Assembly: GCA_963731625.1 (NCBI GenBank)
Contig: CAVSWH010000015.1
Span: forward strand, 1-64,000
DNA length: 64,000 nucleotides
Direction of reading: 5' to 3'
Origin: PALSA-555 sp963731625
GTDB taxonomy: Bacteria; Actinomycetota; Acidimicrobiia; IMCC26256; PALSA-555
Shown: positions 25,270 through 35,126 of the stretch, piece by piece
Layout of the letters: the number at the start of each line of letters is the position of its first letter
Position numbering within the stretch: position 1 is the stretch's first letter
Notes under the pieces: generated by a model
Seen by the model: only the letters and a program-made list of their open reading frames with translations
The model's database searches: none
Told to the model about the DNA's origin: nothing
Position numbers and translations under genes: made by a program

Positions 25270-27016
25270 GCCGCGGCGGCCGCGGCGCGCTCGATCGTCC
25301 CGTACCGGACCAGCGGGTCGAAGAGGTCGACGACCGTCCGGTCGTCGTCGAGGATCCCGCGCACCGGCGGGGGCGCCAGCCGGGTGCGGGCGAAGCGCCG
25401 CGCGACGACGGCCTTCCGGGCGTCGTCGCGGGCCAGACCCCAGGTCGCCTCGTCGAGCAGCAGCGCACCCTCCGCGACGTCGGCCAGGAGGTAGGTGAGC
25501 CGACGGGCGTGCAGCAGCTGCAGGTCGTTCGACGCGCCCAGCACGTGCGCGAGCGCCTGACGGGCCTCGTCGGCGGCGCCGGCGACGGCGTCGACCGCCG
25601 GCGCGAGCACCGGGGCGGGATCGGCGCCGAGCAGCGACCGGTCGATGCGGGCGAGCAGCGCCTCGTGCGCGCCCTCGTTGGCCGCGGCGCGGCGCACGTC
25701 GAGGCAGCAGATGTTCTCGGTGCCCTCCCAGATCGTGTGGCATTGCGCGTCGCGCAGCTGGCGGGCCATCGGCCAGTCCTCCATGTACCCGTTGCCGCCG
25801 AAGATCTCGAGCGCCTGGCTCGCCGCGCCGACCGCCTCGCGTGTCGCTCGGACCTTGGCCAGGGGCACCAGGATGCGGCGGAGCCGGCGGCCTTCGTCCT
25901 CGTCGACCGGGCCGCGGGTCGCGGCCGCGCACTCGAACGTCAGCGCGGCCGCCGCCTCGAGCGACACGAGCAGGTCGACGAGCGTCTCGCGTACGAGGGG
26001 GTAGCGGTCGATGCGCTGGCCCCACTGCTCGCGACGCGCCGCGTAGATCGCCGCCTCGAGGAAGGAGCGCCGGTGGATGCCGAGGCCCATCACGGCGACG
26101 CCGAACCGGCTGCCGTTGACCATCTCCATCATCGTGTTGATGCCGCGAGCCGGCCCGGCGCCCTTCGACTCGGCGCGCGGCGGCCGCGCGATCCACGCGC
26201 GCGCCCCGTCGAGGGTCACCTCCCCGGTCGGCACGCCCGTCGTCCCGAGCTTGGGCTTCAGACGCTTGATCCGGAACCCGTTCGGCGACCCGTCGGGTCG
26301 GTGGCGGGGGACGATGAACGTGGCGAGCCCGCGCGCCCCTCGGGGGCGCCGTCGGGGCGCGCCAAGACGATGAACACCTGGGCGTCCACGTTCGAGCAGA
26401 AGTACTTCTCGCCGTGGAGGCGCCACTCGGCGCCGTCGGGCACGGCGCGGGTCGTGTTCGCCCCGACGTCGCTGCCGCCCTGCCGCTCGGTGAGGAACAT
26501 CCCGCCCTCCCACGCCTCGGACGGGTCGACGCTCGTCAGGCGGCGCAGCAGCTCGTCGCGGACCTCCTCGGGCGCGAAGCGCTCCACCATGTCCGCCGCG
26601 CCGGCCGTCATCCCGAGCCCGCAGTAGATCGCCGTCTCGGCCTGGCAGACGAGATAGGCGAGCGACGCCGTGACCACCGCGGGCACGGACCGGCCTGCGT
26701 GATACGGGAGCCCGGTGAAGCCGGCACGCACGAGGTCGGCCTTGCTCTCGAGCCAGGTCGGGTGGTGCTCGACGACGTCGACCTCCTGGCCCCACCGGTT
26801 GTAGCGGCGCAGCACCGGGCCGTGCTTGTCCGTCTCCTCGGCGCGGCGCGCGAGCGCGCCGCCGCACAGCGGCCCGTAGCGGGCGACGTGCTCCTCCGCG
26901 AACGCCCGGTCGTCGGCGTCGGGGAGCAGCCGGTCGAGCAGCCCGGCGAGGTTCGGGTCGAGCGCGTACCAGTCGAGGCCGATCGCGCCCTCGTAGCTCG
27001 CGTAGTCCGCCAGCAC
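25266..27016 (-). pseudogene. Acyl-CoA dehydrogenase with one frameshift
   Basis: FAD-dependent acyl-CoA dehydrogenase of the large (about 580-residue) subfamily. The first frame carries the N-terminal helices and the FAD-binding MFLTERQGGSDVGANTT plus WRLHGEKYFCSNVDAQVF. It breaks near 26340 in a C/G run just after PDGAPEG. The second frame resumes at RGLATFIVPRHRPDGSPNG and contains QALEIFGGNGYMEDWP and AQCHTIWEGTENI, which bind FAD and shape the active site. The 1751-nt length is one base short of a whole number of codons, so one missing G restores the protein. The start is GTG, 7 nt after TACCCT, without a ribosome site. Confidence 0.88.
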
Positions 27017-27023
27017 GACCTTG

Positions 27024-27029
27024 AGGGTA
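27024..27029 (-). promoter_or_regulatory. -10 element of the acyl-CoA dehydrogenase operon (leaderless)
   Basis: TACCCT on the minus strand, 7 nt before the GTG start codon. Confidence 0.5.
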
Positions 27030-27059
27030 CCGTGCCCCGATCGACCGACGGGAGGGCTG

Positions 27060-27536
27060 ATGCGCGCACGCGCGGTCGCAGCGGTGATGGTGGTGGCGGT
27101 CCTCACGGCGTGCGGGGGCGGCGGTGGCCCGACCGGCACGCCGCTCACCGACGCGCAGCTCGTCACCCGCGTCGACGCCGAGTGCGTCAAGCTCGCGACC
27201 GCGGGCAACGACCTCGTCGCCGCGCAGGACCCGAACGCGCAGGGCGCCCAGGTGTCGGGCTACATGCACGCCGCCGCCAAGCAGCTGCGCGCCCGCGTCG
27301 CCGACATCGCCAAGCTCGTCCCGCCCGCCAACCTCCAGGGCGACGTCTCGCAGTTCGTGTCGGCGCTCGACTCGTACGCCGACCAGCTCGACGGCCTCGC
27401 GGACCGCACCCGCTCGGGCGAGACCTACGAGCAGCTGCTCACCCGCAGCGCCTCGCAGGTGAACTCGCTCAACTCCCTCGGCGACCAGGCGAACAAGATC
27501 GCCGCGAAGCTGAACTTCAAGGACTGCGCCACCTGA
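27060..27536 (+). CDS. Lipoprotein, unknown function
   Basis: A 158-residue predicted lipoprotein. The signal peptide MRARAVAAVMVVAVLTAC ends in the lipobox LTAC, with the lipid-modified Cys18 followed by a glycine-rich spacer. The mature part is helical (DAQLVTRVDAECVKLATAG, AAAKQLRARVADIAKL, SALDSYADQLDGLADR) with two further cysteines that could pair. ATG follows GGGAGGGC. It is divergent from the acyl-CoA dehydrogenase operon. No known domain is seen. Confidence 0.75.
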   Translation: MRARAVAAVMVVAVLTACGGGGGPTGTPLTDAQLVTRVDAECVKLATAGNDLVAAQDPNAQGAQVSGYMHAAAKQLRARVADIAKLVPPANLQGDVSQFVSALDSYADQLDGLADRTRSGETYEQLLTRSASQVNSLNSLGDQANKIAAKLNFKDCAT

Positions 27537-27628
27537 ACTGACGCGCGGGCGTCACCCCGCCGCCGGACGCGTGTCCCGGGAGGCGAGCCGGGGCGTCAGG
27601 CGCGCCGGCGCCGACCAGGAGGTCCAGC

Positions 27629-28354
27629 GTGCGTCCCAGCCCCTTCGCGCGTCGCGTCGCGGCCGCGTTCACGACCCTGCTCCTCGGCAGCGGTCTCCTC
27701 GTCGCGGCCACGTCCGGCCCGGCGGGCGCGGACCAGACGACCTGTGAGACGGGCACCCTCGCCCGCCAGCGCACCGAGGTGAATACCGATGTCACCGTCC
27801 CGCAGTTCAACCCGAGCACCGGGACGCTCGTCTCGGTGAGCGTCCCCACCCAGACGGTGCACCTCGACACCGACGCCGAGTTCCAGAACACCGCGCAGTC
27901 GTCGGTCGTGTTCTCCGAGGACATGCAGTACCAGTTCACGCTCGCGAGCCCGGGCGGCCTGCCCTCGCCCGCGCCCCTCACGGGGATGATCCAGCGCATC
28001 CCGACGACGACGCTGGCGCCGTTCTCCGGGACGCTGAACTACACGGGCCCGAGCGCCGTCGTCGAGCCGTCCACCAGCCGCGACGCCGCGGCCGCCGCCG
28101 TGAGCTCGAGCGACCCGTCGGTGCTCGCCGCGTTCACGGGCGCCGGGACCGTGCCGTTCCACGTGCAGAGCATGATCAGCGAGGTCTTCAACGGCGGCGG
28201 CGGCAACGTGCAGGCGATCATTGACACGTTCGTGGCTGCCACGGTGCAGGTCTGTTACACGTACGCCGTCCCCCAGGTGCCCGCCGCGCCACCCGTGACG
28301 ACCCCAGCGCCACCACCCGCCGCACCAGGTCCGGCACCGCAGTTCACGGGGTGA
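27629..28354 (+). CDS. Secreted choice-of-anchor-E-like protein
   Basis: A 241-residue exported protein with a signal peptide (FTTLLLGSGLLVAATSG, cleavage near AGA). The mature part includes VTVPQFNPSTGTLVSVSVP and strand-rich sequence, a pattern seen in 'choice-of-anchor E' domain proteins, and ends in a proline-rich tail (VTTPAPPPAAPGPAP) suited to spanning the wall. Two cysteines (TTCETG, QVCYTY) may pair. No catalytic motif. The GTG start follows AGGAGG. Domain naming is from pattern memory and is tentative. Confidence 0.7.
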   Translation: MRPSPFARRVAAAFTTLLLGSGLLVAATSGPAGADQTTCETGTLARQRTEVNTDVTVPQFNPSTGTLVSVSVPTQTVHLDTDAEFQNTAQSSVVFSEDMQYQFTLASPGGLPSPAPLTGMIQRIPTTTLAPFSGTLNYTGPSAVVEPSTSRDAAAAAVSSSDPSVLAAFTGAGTVPFHVQSMISEVFNGGGGNVQAIIDTFVAATVQVCYTYAVPQVPAAPPVTTPAPPPAAPGPAPQFTG

Positions 28355-28501
28355 CACCGCTTTGCATGAGCCGTCGCCGCTCCACGATGATGCGACGGCG
28401 AGGCGACCGAGAACCCGGCACGGTCGCCGATGAACGCCCGGACGGATCCCGCGCCGAGCGGTTACTGCCCAGCCCCACCGCTGCGGGACTCGCCGGGCCG
28501 A

Positions 28502-28550
28502 GGGGCGCCCCGTCGAGCCGGTCGTTGCCCAGCCGACTCCGGGGCGCCCC
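28502..28550. repeat. Two copies of the palindrome GGGGCGCCCC
   Basis: The self-complementary decamer GGGGCGCCCC occurs at 28502-28511 and 28541-28550. The copies can pair with each other to form a stem enclosing 29 nt, followed by ACATTT. A terminator for the upstream secreted-protein gene is the simplest reading. Confidence 0.45.
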
Positions 28551-28591
28551 ACATTTCGGCTCCGACGCTGGCCGGGCCGGTCCTCGACCCG

Positions 28592-28597
28592 TAGCCT
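28592..28597 (+). promoter_or_regulatory. -10 element of the WS/DGAT gene (leaderless)
   Basis: TAGCCT, 6 nt before the GTG start codon. Confidence 0.5.
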
Positions 28598-28603
28598 GCC
28601 GGG

Positions 28604-30010
28604 GTGCCCCATGAGCGGCTCAGCGCGCTCGACGCGAGCTTTCTGCACCTCGAGCGCCTGGAGACGCCGATGCATGTCGGCGCGCTCACCGTGTTCGAGG
28701 GGGCGCCGTTCTTCACGTCGAGCGGTCGGTTTCGGCTGCACGACGCCCGCGACCTCGTCGCGGGGCGCCTCGAGGCGCTGCCGCGCTTCCGTCAACGCGT
28801 GCAGACCGTCCCGCTCGACGCGGGCCAGCCGATCTGGGTCGACGATGACCGCTTCGACATCGCGTACCACGTACGCCTCACCGCGCTGCCCCGCCCGGGC
28901 GAGTGGCCGCAGCTGCTCGCCCTCTTCGAGCGGCTCCAGGCGCAGGTGCTCGATCGCAGCCGGCCGCTCTGGGAGCTGTGGTTCGTGGAGGGGCTCGAGG
29001 CCGGCCACGTCGCGCTGATCCAAAAGACGCACCACGCGCTCGTCGACGGCGTGTCCGGCGTCGACGTCGCGACCGTGCTCCTCGACTTCGAGCCCGATGC
29101 CGCGCCGCCCGCCGGCGCGGCCGAGTGGGCGCCGCAGCCGGCGCCGACGCCCGGGAGGCTGTTGATCGACACCGTCCGCGAGCGACTCACCGGCGCCGCC
29201 GACCTGGCCCGCCGGGCCCAGCGGACGGCCGAGGACCCCCAGCCCCGGGCGTCGCGCGCCGCGTCGCTCGCCCGCTCGGTCGCGACGATCGCCGACCACG
29301 GCCTCGTGGCACCGCGCACGTCTTTGAACCGTCCGACCGGCCGCTCCCGGCGCTTCGGCCGGGTCCGGGTCCCGCTCGACGAGGTGAAGACCGTGCGCGC
29401 CGAGTTCGGCGGCACGATCAACGACGTCATCCTCGCCGGCGTCGCCGGCGGGCTCGGTCGGCTGCTCGACAGTCGGGGCGAGCTGACACCCGACCTCACG
29501 CTCAAGGTGTTCTGCCCGGTGTCCGTGCGGGCCGACGACGAGCACTACCGGCTCGGGAACCGGGTCTCGGCCCTCTTCGTGCCGCTGCCCGTCGCCGAGC
29601 CCGACCCGCGGGTGCGCCTCGACCGGATCCGCGAGGCGACCGCGATGCTGAAGGCGAGCGAGCAGGCCGTCGGCGCGGCCGCGCTGCTCGGCCTCGGGGA
29701 GTACGCCGCCCCGACGTTCCTGGGTCTCGGCGCGCGCCTCGCGCACCACCAGCCGTTCTTCAACCTCGTGTGCACGAACGTCCCGGGTCCCCAGGTGCCC
29801 CTGTACTGCATGGGCGCCCGCATGCTCGAGGCGTATCCGATGGTGCCGCTCTCCCGGAACATGAACCTCGGCGTCGCGATCCTCTCCTACTGCGGCTCCC
29901 TCCACGTCGGGCTGCTCGCCGACGGCGACGCGTGGCCCGACCTCGAGGTGCTCGAGGCGGGCATCGACGACGGCTTCGGGGAGCTGCACAAGCTGGCGGC
30001 CGGCACATGA
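28604..30010 (+). CDS. Wax ester synthase/diacylglycerol acyltransferase
   Basis: A 468-residue WS/DGAT that esterifies fatty alcohol or diacylglycerol with acyl-CoA to make storage lipid. The N terminus LSALDASFLHLERLETPMHVG is the family start, and the catalytic HHxxxDG motif is HHALVDG at 143-149. Downstream, GGTINDVILAGVAGGLGRLL and FNLVCTNVPGPQVPLYCMG are the conserved C-terminal-half blocks. The start GTG lies 6 nt after TAGCCT. Its stop overlaps the amidase start (ATGA), suggesting a lipid- or amide-related operon. Confidence 0.93.
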   Translation: MPHERLSALDASFLHLERLETPMHVGALTVFEGAPFFTSSGRFRLHDARDLVAGRLEALPRFRQRVQTVPLDAGQPIWVDDDRFDIAYHVRLTALPRPGEWPQLLALFERLQAQVLDRSRPLWELWFVEGLEAGHVALIQKTHHALVDGVSGVDVATVLLDFEPDAAPPAGAAEWAPQPAPTPGRLLIDTVRERLTGAADLARRAQRTAEDPQPRASRAASLARSVATIADHGLVAPRTSLNRPTGRSRRFGRVRVPLDEVKTVRAEFGGTINDVILAGVAGGLGRLLDSRGELTPDLTLKVFCPVSVRADDEHYRLGNRVSALFVPLPVAEPDPRVRLDRIREATAMLKASEQAVGAAALLGLGEYAAPTFLGLGARLAHHQPFFNLVCTNVPGPQVPLYCMGARMLEAYPMVPLSRNMNLGVAILSYCGSLHVGLLADGDAWPDLEVLEAGIDDGFGELHKLAAGT

Positions 30011-31441
30011 CCCAGGTCGGGCGCGACGCCTGGGCGATCGCCGACGACGTGCGCGCCGGTCGCGTCGAGCGCGCGCACCGTCCTCGACGAGCACCTCGCG
30101 GTGATCGAGGCCGCGAACCCCGCGCTGAACGCCATCTGCCACTTCCATCTCGACGCGGCGCGGGTCGCGGCGGACGCCGTCGACGATGCCGTGCGGGCCG
30201 GCGCCGACCCGGGACCGCTGGCGGGCGTGCCGATGGGCGTGAAGGAGCTCGCCAGCGTCGCCGGGTGGCCGGACACGCACGCGTCGCTCGTCTACCGCGA
30301 CGCCATCGCCGCGGCGGACGACACCGAGGTGTCACGGATTCGCGCGGCGGGCGCCGTGCTCGTCGGGCTCACGACGGCGTCGGAGTTCGGCGCGGTCAGC
30401 TTCACGAACACGCCGTTGCACGGGGTGACGCGCAATCCGTGGGATCTGAGCCGCACGCCGGGCGGCTCGTCGGGCGGCTCGTCGGCGGCGGTCGCGGCCG
30501 GGCTGTTCCCCGCGTGCACGGGCAGCGACGGCGGCGGGTCGATCCGCATCCCGGCCTCGTACTGCGGCCTGCCCGGGATGAAGAGCACCTACGGGCGCAC
30601 GGGCGCGGGCCCGGGCCCCTTCTCGTTCTCGATGACGTCCGTGCCGGGGCCCGTCGTGCGCTCGGTCCGCGACGCGGCGCGCTACCTCGACGTCATCGCG
30701 GGTCCGACGCTCCTCGACCCCACCTCACTCGCCGCGCCGGCCGGTTCGCTCGAAGCCGAGCTCGTGAGCGGCGAGGCCCTGGCCGCGCTCCGCGGCCTGC
30801 GCGTCGGCTGGTCGTCGACGCTCGGCTACGCCAGCGCAGAGCCCGACGTCGAGGCGGCGGCCCACGATGCGGCGTCCGTCCTCATCGAGCGGGCCGGGCT
30901 GTCGCTCGTCGACGTGGACGTCGAGTTCACGAAGCCGGGCACCTCGTGGAGCATCCTCTCGACGCTCGACACGCTCGCGACGCACTACGAGGCGCAGCAC
31001 GAGCATCGGGAGGAGCTCACCGACGTGCTCCAGGCCGGGCTCACCTCCTACGAGCACCTCCGGCCGGATCTCATGCTGCGCGCCATCCGCGGGCGGCGGG
31101 CCGCGGTGGCGGCGGCCGCGCCGGTGTTCGAGGCCGTCGATCTGCTCCTCACGCCGACCACGCCGACCCCCGCCTTCGAGGCCGAGGGCCGGCTCTACGG
31201 CACGGTGAACGGCAAAGAGGTGTCGCTCGCCGGCCTGTCGGCGCCGTTCACGATGCCCTTCAACCTCACCGGCCAGCCGGCGTGCAGCATCCCCGCCGGC
31301 TTCGTCGACGGCCTGCCCGTCGCGCTGCAGGTCGTCGCGCACCGCCACCACGACCGGCACTGCCTCGCCGCCGCGGCGGTCCTCGAGGAGGCGCGGCCCT
31401 GGCCAAAGCAGGCGCCGACGCCGACGGGCGCGCCCGGCTGA
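30007..31441 (+). pseudogene. Amidase (AS family) with an N-terminal frameshift
   Basis: Amidase-signature hydrolase with a Ser-Ser-Lys triad. The Lys lies in LAGVPMGVKELASVAGWPD, and the Gly/Ser-rich signature is GGSSGGSSAAVAAGL followed by GSDGGGSIRIPASYCG. The ATG at the start overlaps the WS/DGAT stop and encodes MTQVGRDAWAIADDVRAG. About 60 bases in, one extra base shifts the frame, after which TVLDEHLAVIEAANPALNA continues. The 1435-nt length is one base over a whole number of codons, which agrees. A GTG at 30101 could restart translation but would lose the first helix. Substrate is unknown. Confidence 0.85.
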
Positions 31442-31464
31442 GCGGGGAAGACGACGCGCCACCG

Positions 31465-32061
31465 ATGATCGTGGTGCGCGCCGTGGTGCCCGACGACGTC
31501 GACGCCACCGCGGACCTGCTGGCCGGGGCGATGCAGGACAACCCGATCAACGTCGCCGTGTACGGCGACGACCCAGCGCGACGCGAGCGCGCCACCCGGC
31601 GGCTCTTCACGACGCTGCTGCGCACGATGACGAACCAGACCCCGGTCGTCGCTCACGACGGCGACGCGCTCGTCGCGGCCGCGGGCATCGCGCCGCCGGG
31701 CGCGTGCCAGCCGTCGGGCGGGCAACGGCTCCGCTTCGTCCCGGGCGTCGTGGCGGCCGGGCCGCGCACCGCGGCGCGCATGAACACGTGGCTGCGTGCG
31801 TGGGCGGCTCGCGACCCGCACGAGCCGCACTCCCACTTCGGTCCGTTCGCGGTCGACCGGAGCCTCCAAGGCCGTGGGATCGGCACGCAGGTCCTGGCGT
31901 GGTACTGCCGCGAGGTCGACGAGCTCGGGCTCGTCGCCTACCTCGAGACCGACAAGGCGGTGAACGTCACGCTGTACCAGCGGCACGGCTTCGTCGTCAC
32001 CGCCGAGGAGGACGTCCTCGGCGTGCACTGCTGGTACCTGCGACGACCCCCGAGCGGCTGA
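31465..32061 (+). CDS. GNAT-family N-acetyltransferase
   Basis: A 198-residue acetyltransferase. IVVRAVVPDDVDATADLLAG is the N-terminal strand-helix, HSHFGPFAVDRSLQGRGIGTQVL is motif A with the acetyl-CoA pyrophosphate loop (QGRGIG), and AYLETDKAVNVTLYQRHGF is motif B. This layout is common in GNAT proteins acting on small amines or peptides; the acceptor cannot be named. It starts 24 nt after the amidase and is probably in the same transcript. Confidence 0.88.
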   Translation: MIVVRAVVPDDVDATADLLAGAMQDNPINVAVYGDDPARRERATRRLFTTLLRTMTNQTPVVAHDGDALVAAAGIAPPGACQPSGGQRLRFVPGVVAAGPRTAARMNTWLRAWAARDPHEPHSHFGPFAVDRSLQGRGIGTQVLAWYCREVDELGLVAYLETDKAVNVTLYQRHGFVVTAEEDVLGVHCWYLRRPPSG

Positions 32062-32079
32062 CGCGTCGCGACGTCCGCC

Positions 32080-32085
32080 TACACT
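32080..32085 (+). promoter_or_regulatory. -10 element of the metallo-beta-lactamase gene (leaderless)
   Basis: TACACT, 6 nt before the GTG start codon. Confidence 0.5.
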
Positions 32086-32091
32086 GCCGCC

Positions 32092-33300
32092 GTGACCGAC
32101 GTGGCACGTCGGCCGGGCGACTCCGCGAGCGGAGCGTCCAGGCCAGCCAAGCAGGAGCAGGAGCCGGCGTCCGAGGAGGTCACCGAGGTCGCGCCGGGCA
32201 TCCTGCGCATGCAGCTCCCGATCTGGATGCCCGGCCTCGGGCACGTGAACACCTACGGGCTCCTCGACGACCGCGGCCTCGCGGTCGTGGACCCCGGGCT
32301 GCCCGGCCCGCAGTCCTGGCGTGCGCTGAAGGACCGGTTGAAGCGCGCCGGCTTCCGGCTGCGTGACGTGCACACGGTGATCGTGACGCACTCGCATCCC
32401 GATCACTTCGGCGGTGCGGGACGCATCAAGCGGGAGGCTGGCGCCGAGCTCATCACCCACCGCGCGTTCACGACCTGGTCGCTCGAGGCGAAGCGGAACC
32501 GGCGGGTGTACCCGAGCGAGGAGGCGGCCGCGGAGGCCGAGCAGATCGCGGGCGCCGCGGCGCAGGCCCTCGACCTCGGCGAGGAGATCCCGACGGTCGC
32601 CGATCACGCCGACGACTACGCCGGGGATCCGCTGCGCGACAACCCGACCGAGGAGCTCCAGGCCGACTCCGTCCCGTGGGGGGCCGAGACGCCCTGGGGC
32701 GGCAGCAAGCACGTCGGGCCGCCGTTGCGGCGCCGCCTCGTCATCAAGGCGCTGCGCTCGCTGTTCTCGCCGCCGGACCCGACCCTGCGCGTCGTGCACG
32801 GCCAGCGGCTGCGCCTCGCGGACCGCGACTGGGTCTCGATCCACACGCCGGGGCACACGATCGACCATCTCTGCCTGTACGACCCCGAGCGCGGCATCCT
32901 GCTGTCGGGCGACCACGTCCTGCCGAGCATCACGCCGCACATCTCGGGCGTCGGGAACGGCGCGGACGCCCTGAAGTCCTACATCCAGACGCTGGACCTC
33001 GTCGCCGCGCTCGACGGGATCACGCTCGGCCTCCCCGCGCACGGCCACCCCTTCGACGACGTCCCCGGCCGGGTCGAGGCGATCAAGCGCCACCACGAGG
33101 AGCGCATGCAACTGCTCGTGGAGGCGTCCCACCAGCTCGGGCCGGCCACCGTCGTCGACCTGTGCCACGAGATCTTCCCGCGCCGCCACTGGGGCGTGAT
33201 GGCCGAGAGCGAGACGTTCGCGCACCTCGAGCACATGGTGCTCACCGGCGTGGCCGAGCGCTGGCGCGAGGACGGCCGCCTCCTCTACCGCGCCGCCTGA
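32092..33300 (+). CDS. Metallo-beta-lactamase-fold hydrolase
   Basis: A 402-residue binuclear-metal hydrolase. The metal motif HxHxDH is HSHPDHFGG in HTVIVTHSHPDHFGG. Later ligands are in SIHTPGHTIDHLCLYDPE, LLSGDHVLPSI and LPAHGHPFDD. A C-terminal winged-helix-like domain (RRHWGVMAESETFAHLEHMVLTG split) recalls LACTB2-type proteins that act on nucleic acids or thioesters. A 50-residue charged N-terminal extension (SKQEQEPASEEVTEV-type) is unusual. The start GTG follows TACACT by 6 nt. Confidence 0.9.
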   Translation: MTDVARRPGDSASGASRPAKQEQEPASEEVTEVAPGILRMQLPIWMPGLGHVNTYGLLDDRGLAVVDPGLPGPQSWRALKDRLKRAGFRLRDVHTVIVTHSHPDHFGGAGRIKREAGAELITHRAFTTWSLEAKRNRRVYPSEEAAAEAEQIAGAAAQALDLGEEIPTVADHADDYAGDPLRDNPTEELQADSVPWGAETPWGGSKHVGPPLRRRLVIKALRSLFSPPDPTLRVVHGQRLRLADRDWVSIHTPGHTIDHLCLYDPERGILLSGDHVLPSITPHISGVGNGADALKSYIQTLDLVAALDGITLGLPAHGHPFDDVPGRVEAIKRHHEERMQLLVEASHQLGPATVVDLCHEIFPRRHWGVMAESETFAHLEHMVLTGVAERWREDGRLLYRAA

Positions 33301-33333
33301 CGCGCGCCCGAGGCGCGTCCAGGACGGGCTCGC

Positions 33334-33339
33334 TACCCT
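33334..33339 (+). promoter_or_regulatory. -10 element of the M20 peptidase gene (leaderless)
   Basis: TACCCT, 7 nt before the GTG start codon. Confidence 0.5.
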
Positions 33340-33346
33340 GGCTCGG

Positions 33347-34687
33347 GTGACGGACGCGTCGGATCGCACCACGGCCGAGACGACGGACCTGCTGCAGCTC
33401 CTCATCCGCAACGCGTGCGTGAACGACGGGCGCGTCGAGTCGGGCGGCGAGACCCGCAGCGTCGAGGCGCTCGAGGCCTACCTCGGGACGGCCGGGCTCG
33501 ACGTGCAGCGCTACGCACCCCAGCCGGGCCGCACGAGCCTCGTGACCCGCATCGAGGGCAGCGACCCGAGCGCGCCGAGCCTGCTGCTGATGGGGCACAC
33601 CGACGTCGTGCCGGTGAACGCCGACGGCTGGCAGCGCGACCCGTTCGGGGGCGAGCTCGTCGACGGGTTCGTGTGGGGCCGCGGGGCGGTCGACATGCTG
33701 AACATCACCGCGTCGCAGGCGGTGGCGATGCGCCACCTCGCCGAATCGGGCTTCACGCCGCGGGGCACGCTCATCTACCTCGCGGTCGCCGACGAGGAGG
33801 CGCTCGGCACGTGGGGCGCGAAGTGGCTCGTCGAGCACGAGCGCGACGCCGTCTACGCCGACTACGTGCTCACCGAGTCCGGCGGCTACCAGATGCCGTC
33901 CCCCGACGGCGTGCGTCTGCCCGTCCTCACCGGCGAGAAGGGCACCCTGTGGTCGAAGCTGCGGGTCCGGGGCACGCCCGGGCACGGCTCCCAGCCGTTC
34001 CGCACCGACAACGCGCTCGTGACCGCCGCCGAGGTCGTGCATCGCCTCAGCAGCTACCAGCCGGCTGCGCACCTCGGGGACGTCTGGCGCCGCTTCGTCG
34101 AGGGGATGGGCTACCCCGAGGAGCTCCGCCGCGGGCTGCTCGACCCCGCCGAGCTGCCCGGCGTGCTCGCCGAGCTGCCGCTCGGCATGTCGCGCTTCGT
34201 GCACGCCTGCACCCACACGACGTTCGCGCCGACGATCGCGCACGGCGGGACGAAGACGAACGTGATCCCCGACCTCGTCGAGCTCGAGGTGGACATCCGC
34301 ACGCTGCCCGGCCAGACCGGCGAGGAGGTCCTCGCCGAGATGCGCGAGGTGCTGGGCGAGCTCGCGGACCGCGTCGAGATCGAGTCGAACGACGACCCGT
34401 CGACCTCGTCGCCGATCGACAGCCCGCTGTGGGACTGTCTGGCGCGTGTCACCGGGCGGCTCCTGCCGGGCTCGGGCCTCGTGCCGCTGCTCATGGTCGG
34501 CGGCACCGACAACCGGTTCTTCCGGCGCGCCGGGTCGGTCGGCTACGGCTTCGCGCTGTTCTCGCAGCGGCTCACGTTCGAGGACTACGCCACGATGTTC
34601 CACGGCAACAACGAGCGCGTCGACGTCGAGTCGCTCGGCCTGTCCGAGCAGCTGTGGGAAGCCGTGGCCCACGACCTCCTCGACTGA
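33347..34687 (+). CDS. M20-family metallopeptidase
   Basis: A 446-residue zinc amidohydrolase/dipeptidase of the M20 (ArgE/DapE/CPG2) family. Metal ligands are visible in LLMGHTDVVPVN (His), FVWGRGAVDML (bridging Asp), VADEEALGTWG (Glu pair) and, near the end, FHGNNERVDVES (His/Asn-Glu). The dimerisation domain contains RGTPGHGSQPFRTDNAL. The specific substrate is unknown, since DapE, ArgE and general dipeptidases share these motifs and no lysine or arginine gene is adjacent. A leaderless start is indicated. Confidence 0.9.
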   Translation: MTDASDRTTAETTDLLQLLIRNACVNDGRVESGGETRSVEALEAYLGTAGLDVQRYAPQPGRTSLVTRIEGSDPSAPSLLLMGHTDVVPVNADGWQRDPFGGELVDGFVWGRGAVDMLNITASQAVAMRHLAESGFTPRGTLIYLAVADEEALGTWGAKWLVEHERDAVYADYVLTESGGYQMPSPDGVRLPVLTGEKGTLWSKLRVRGTPGHGSQPFRTDNALVTAAEVVHRLSSYQPAAHLGDVWRRFVEGMGYPEELRRGLLDPAELPGVLAELPLGMSRFVHACTHTTFAPTIAHGGTKTNVIPDLVELEVDIRTLPGQTGEEVLAEMREVLGELADRVEIESNDDPSTSSPIDSPLWDCLARVTGRLLPGSGLVPLLMVGGTDNRFFRRAGSVGYGFALFSQRLTFEDYATMFHGNNERVDVESLGLSEQLWEAVAHDLLD

Positions 34688-34688
34688 C

Positions 34689-35126
34689 TCAGCCCTCCAG
34701 CGCGACGCGGGCGGCCTCCAGCCCCACGCGGAGCGCCTGCCGGTAGGGGCGGCGCAGCGGCGCCGAGACGAGCCCGGCGACGTAGCGGACCGGCACCACC
34801 CAGGTCACGCTCGCCTCGACGCGGGTGCCCGTGGCGGTGGGCGTGAACGCACGGGTCGCCGTCGTCTCGACGCCGGACTGCACGCTCGTGGTCACCGTGC
34901 GGTGCGGCGGGTCGTAGACGCGGTGCTCGCTGCTCGCGTCGAGGCGGACGCCGCCCCGCCCGCAGATCGTGTACTCGACACGACGCCCGCCGTCGGGCAG
35001 CGCCGTCACCTTCGTGATCTCGTCGAGGCTCGGGACCAGGACGGCGGCATTGGCCAGGTCATCGAAGAAGGCGAAGACCTCCTCGACCGGGGCCGCGATG
35101 TCGACGCGGGCCCGGACGGTGCTCAC
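34689..35126 (-). CDS. SRPBCC (START-like) family protein
   Basis: A 145-residue protein with the START/Bet v1-like layout: a first strand (VRARVDIAAPVEEVFAFFDD), a small helix pair, a curved sheet, and a C-terminal helix (YRQALRVGLEAARVAL) closing a hydrophobic cavity. Such proteins bind lipids, quinones or polyketides. No ligand can be inferred. The start overlaps the end of the PAC2-family gene by 4 nt. Confidence 0.82.
   Translation of the reverse strand: MSTVRARVDIAAPVEEVFAFFDDLANAAVLVPSLDEITKVTALPDGGRRVEYTICGRGGVRLDASSEHRVYDPPHRTVTTSVQSGVETTATRAFTPTATGTRVEASVTWVVPVRYVAGLVSAPLRRPYRQALRVGLEAARVALEG

Noticed and set aside
27596..30280. A minus-strand open frame of nearly 900 codons opposite the secreted protein, WS/DGAT and amidase genes
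   Set aside because: Antisense shadow; the plus-strand genes have clear motifs, and the frame's composition is Arg/His/Val repetitive.
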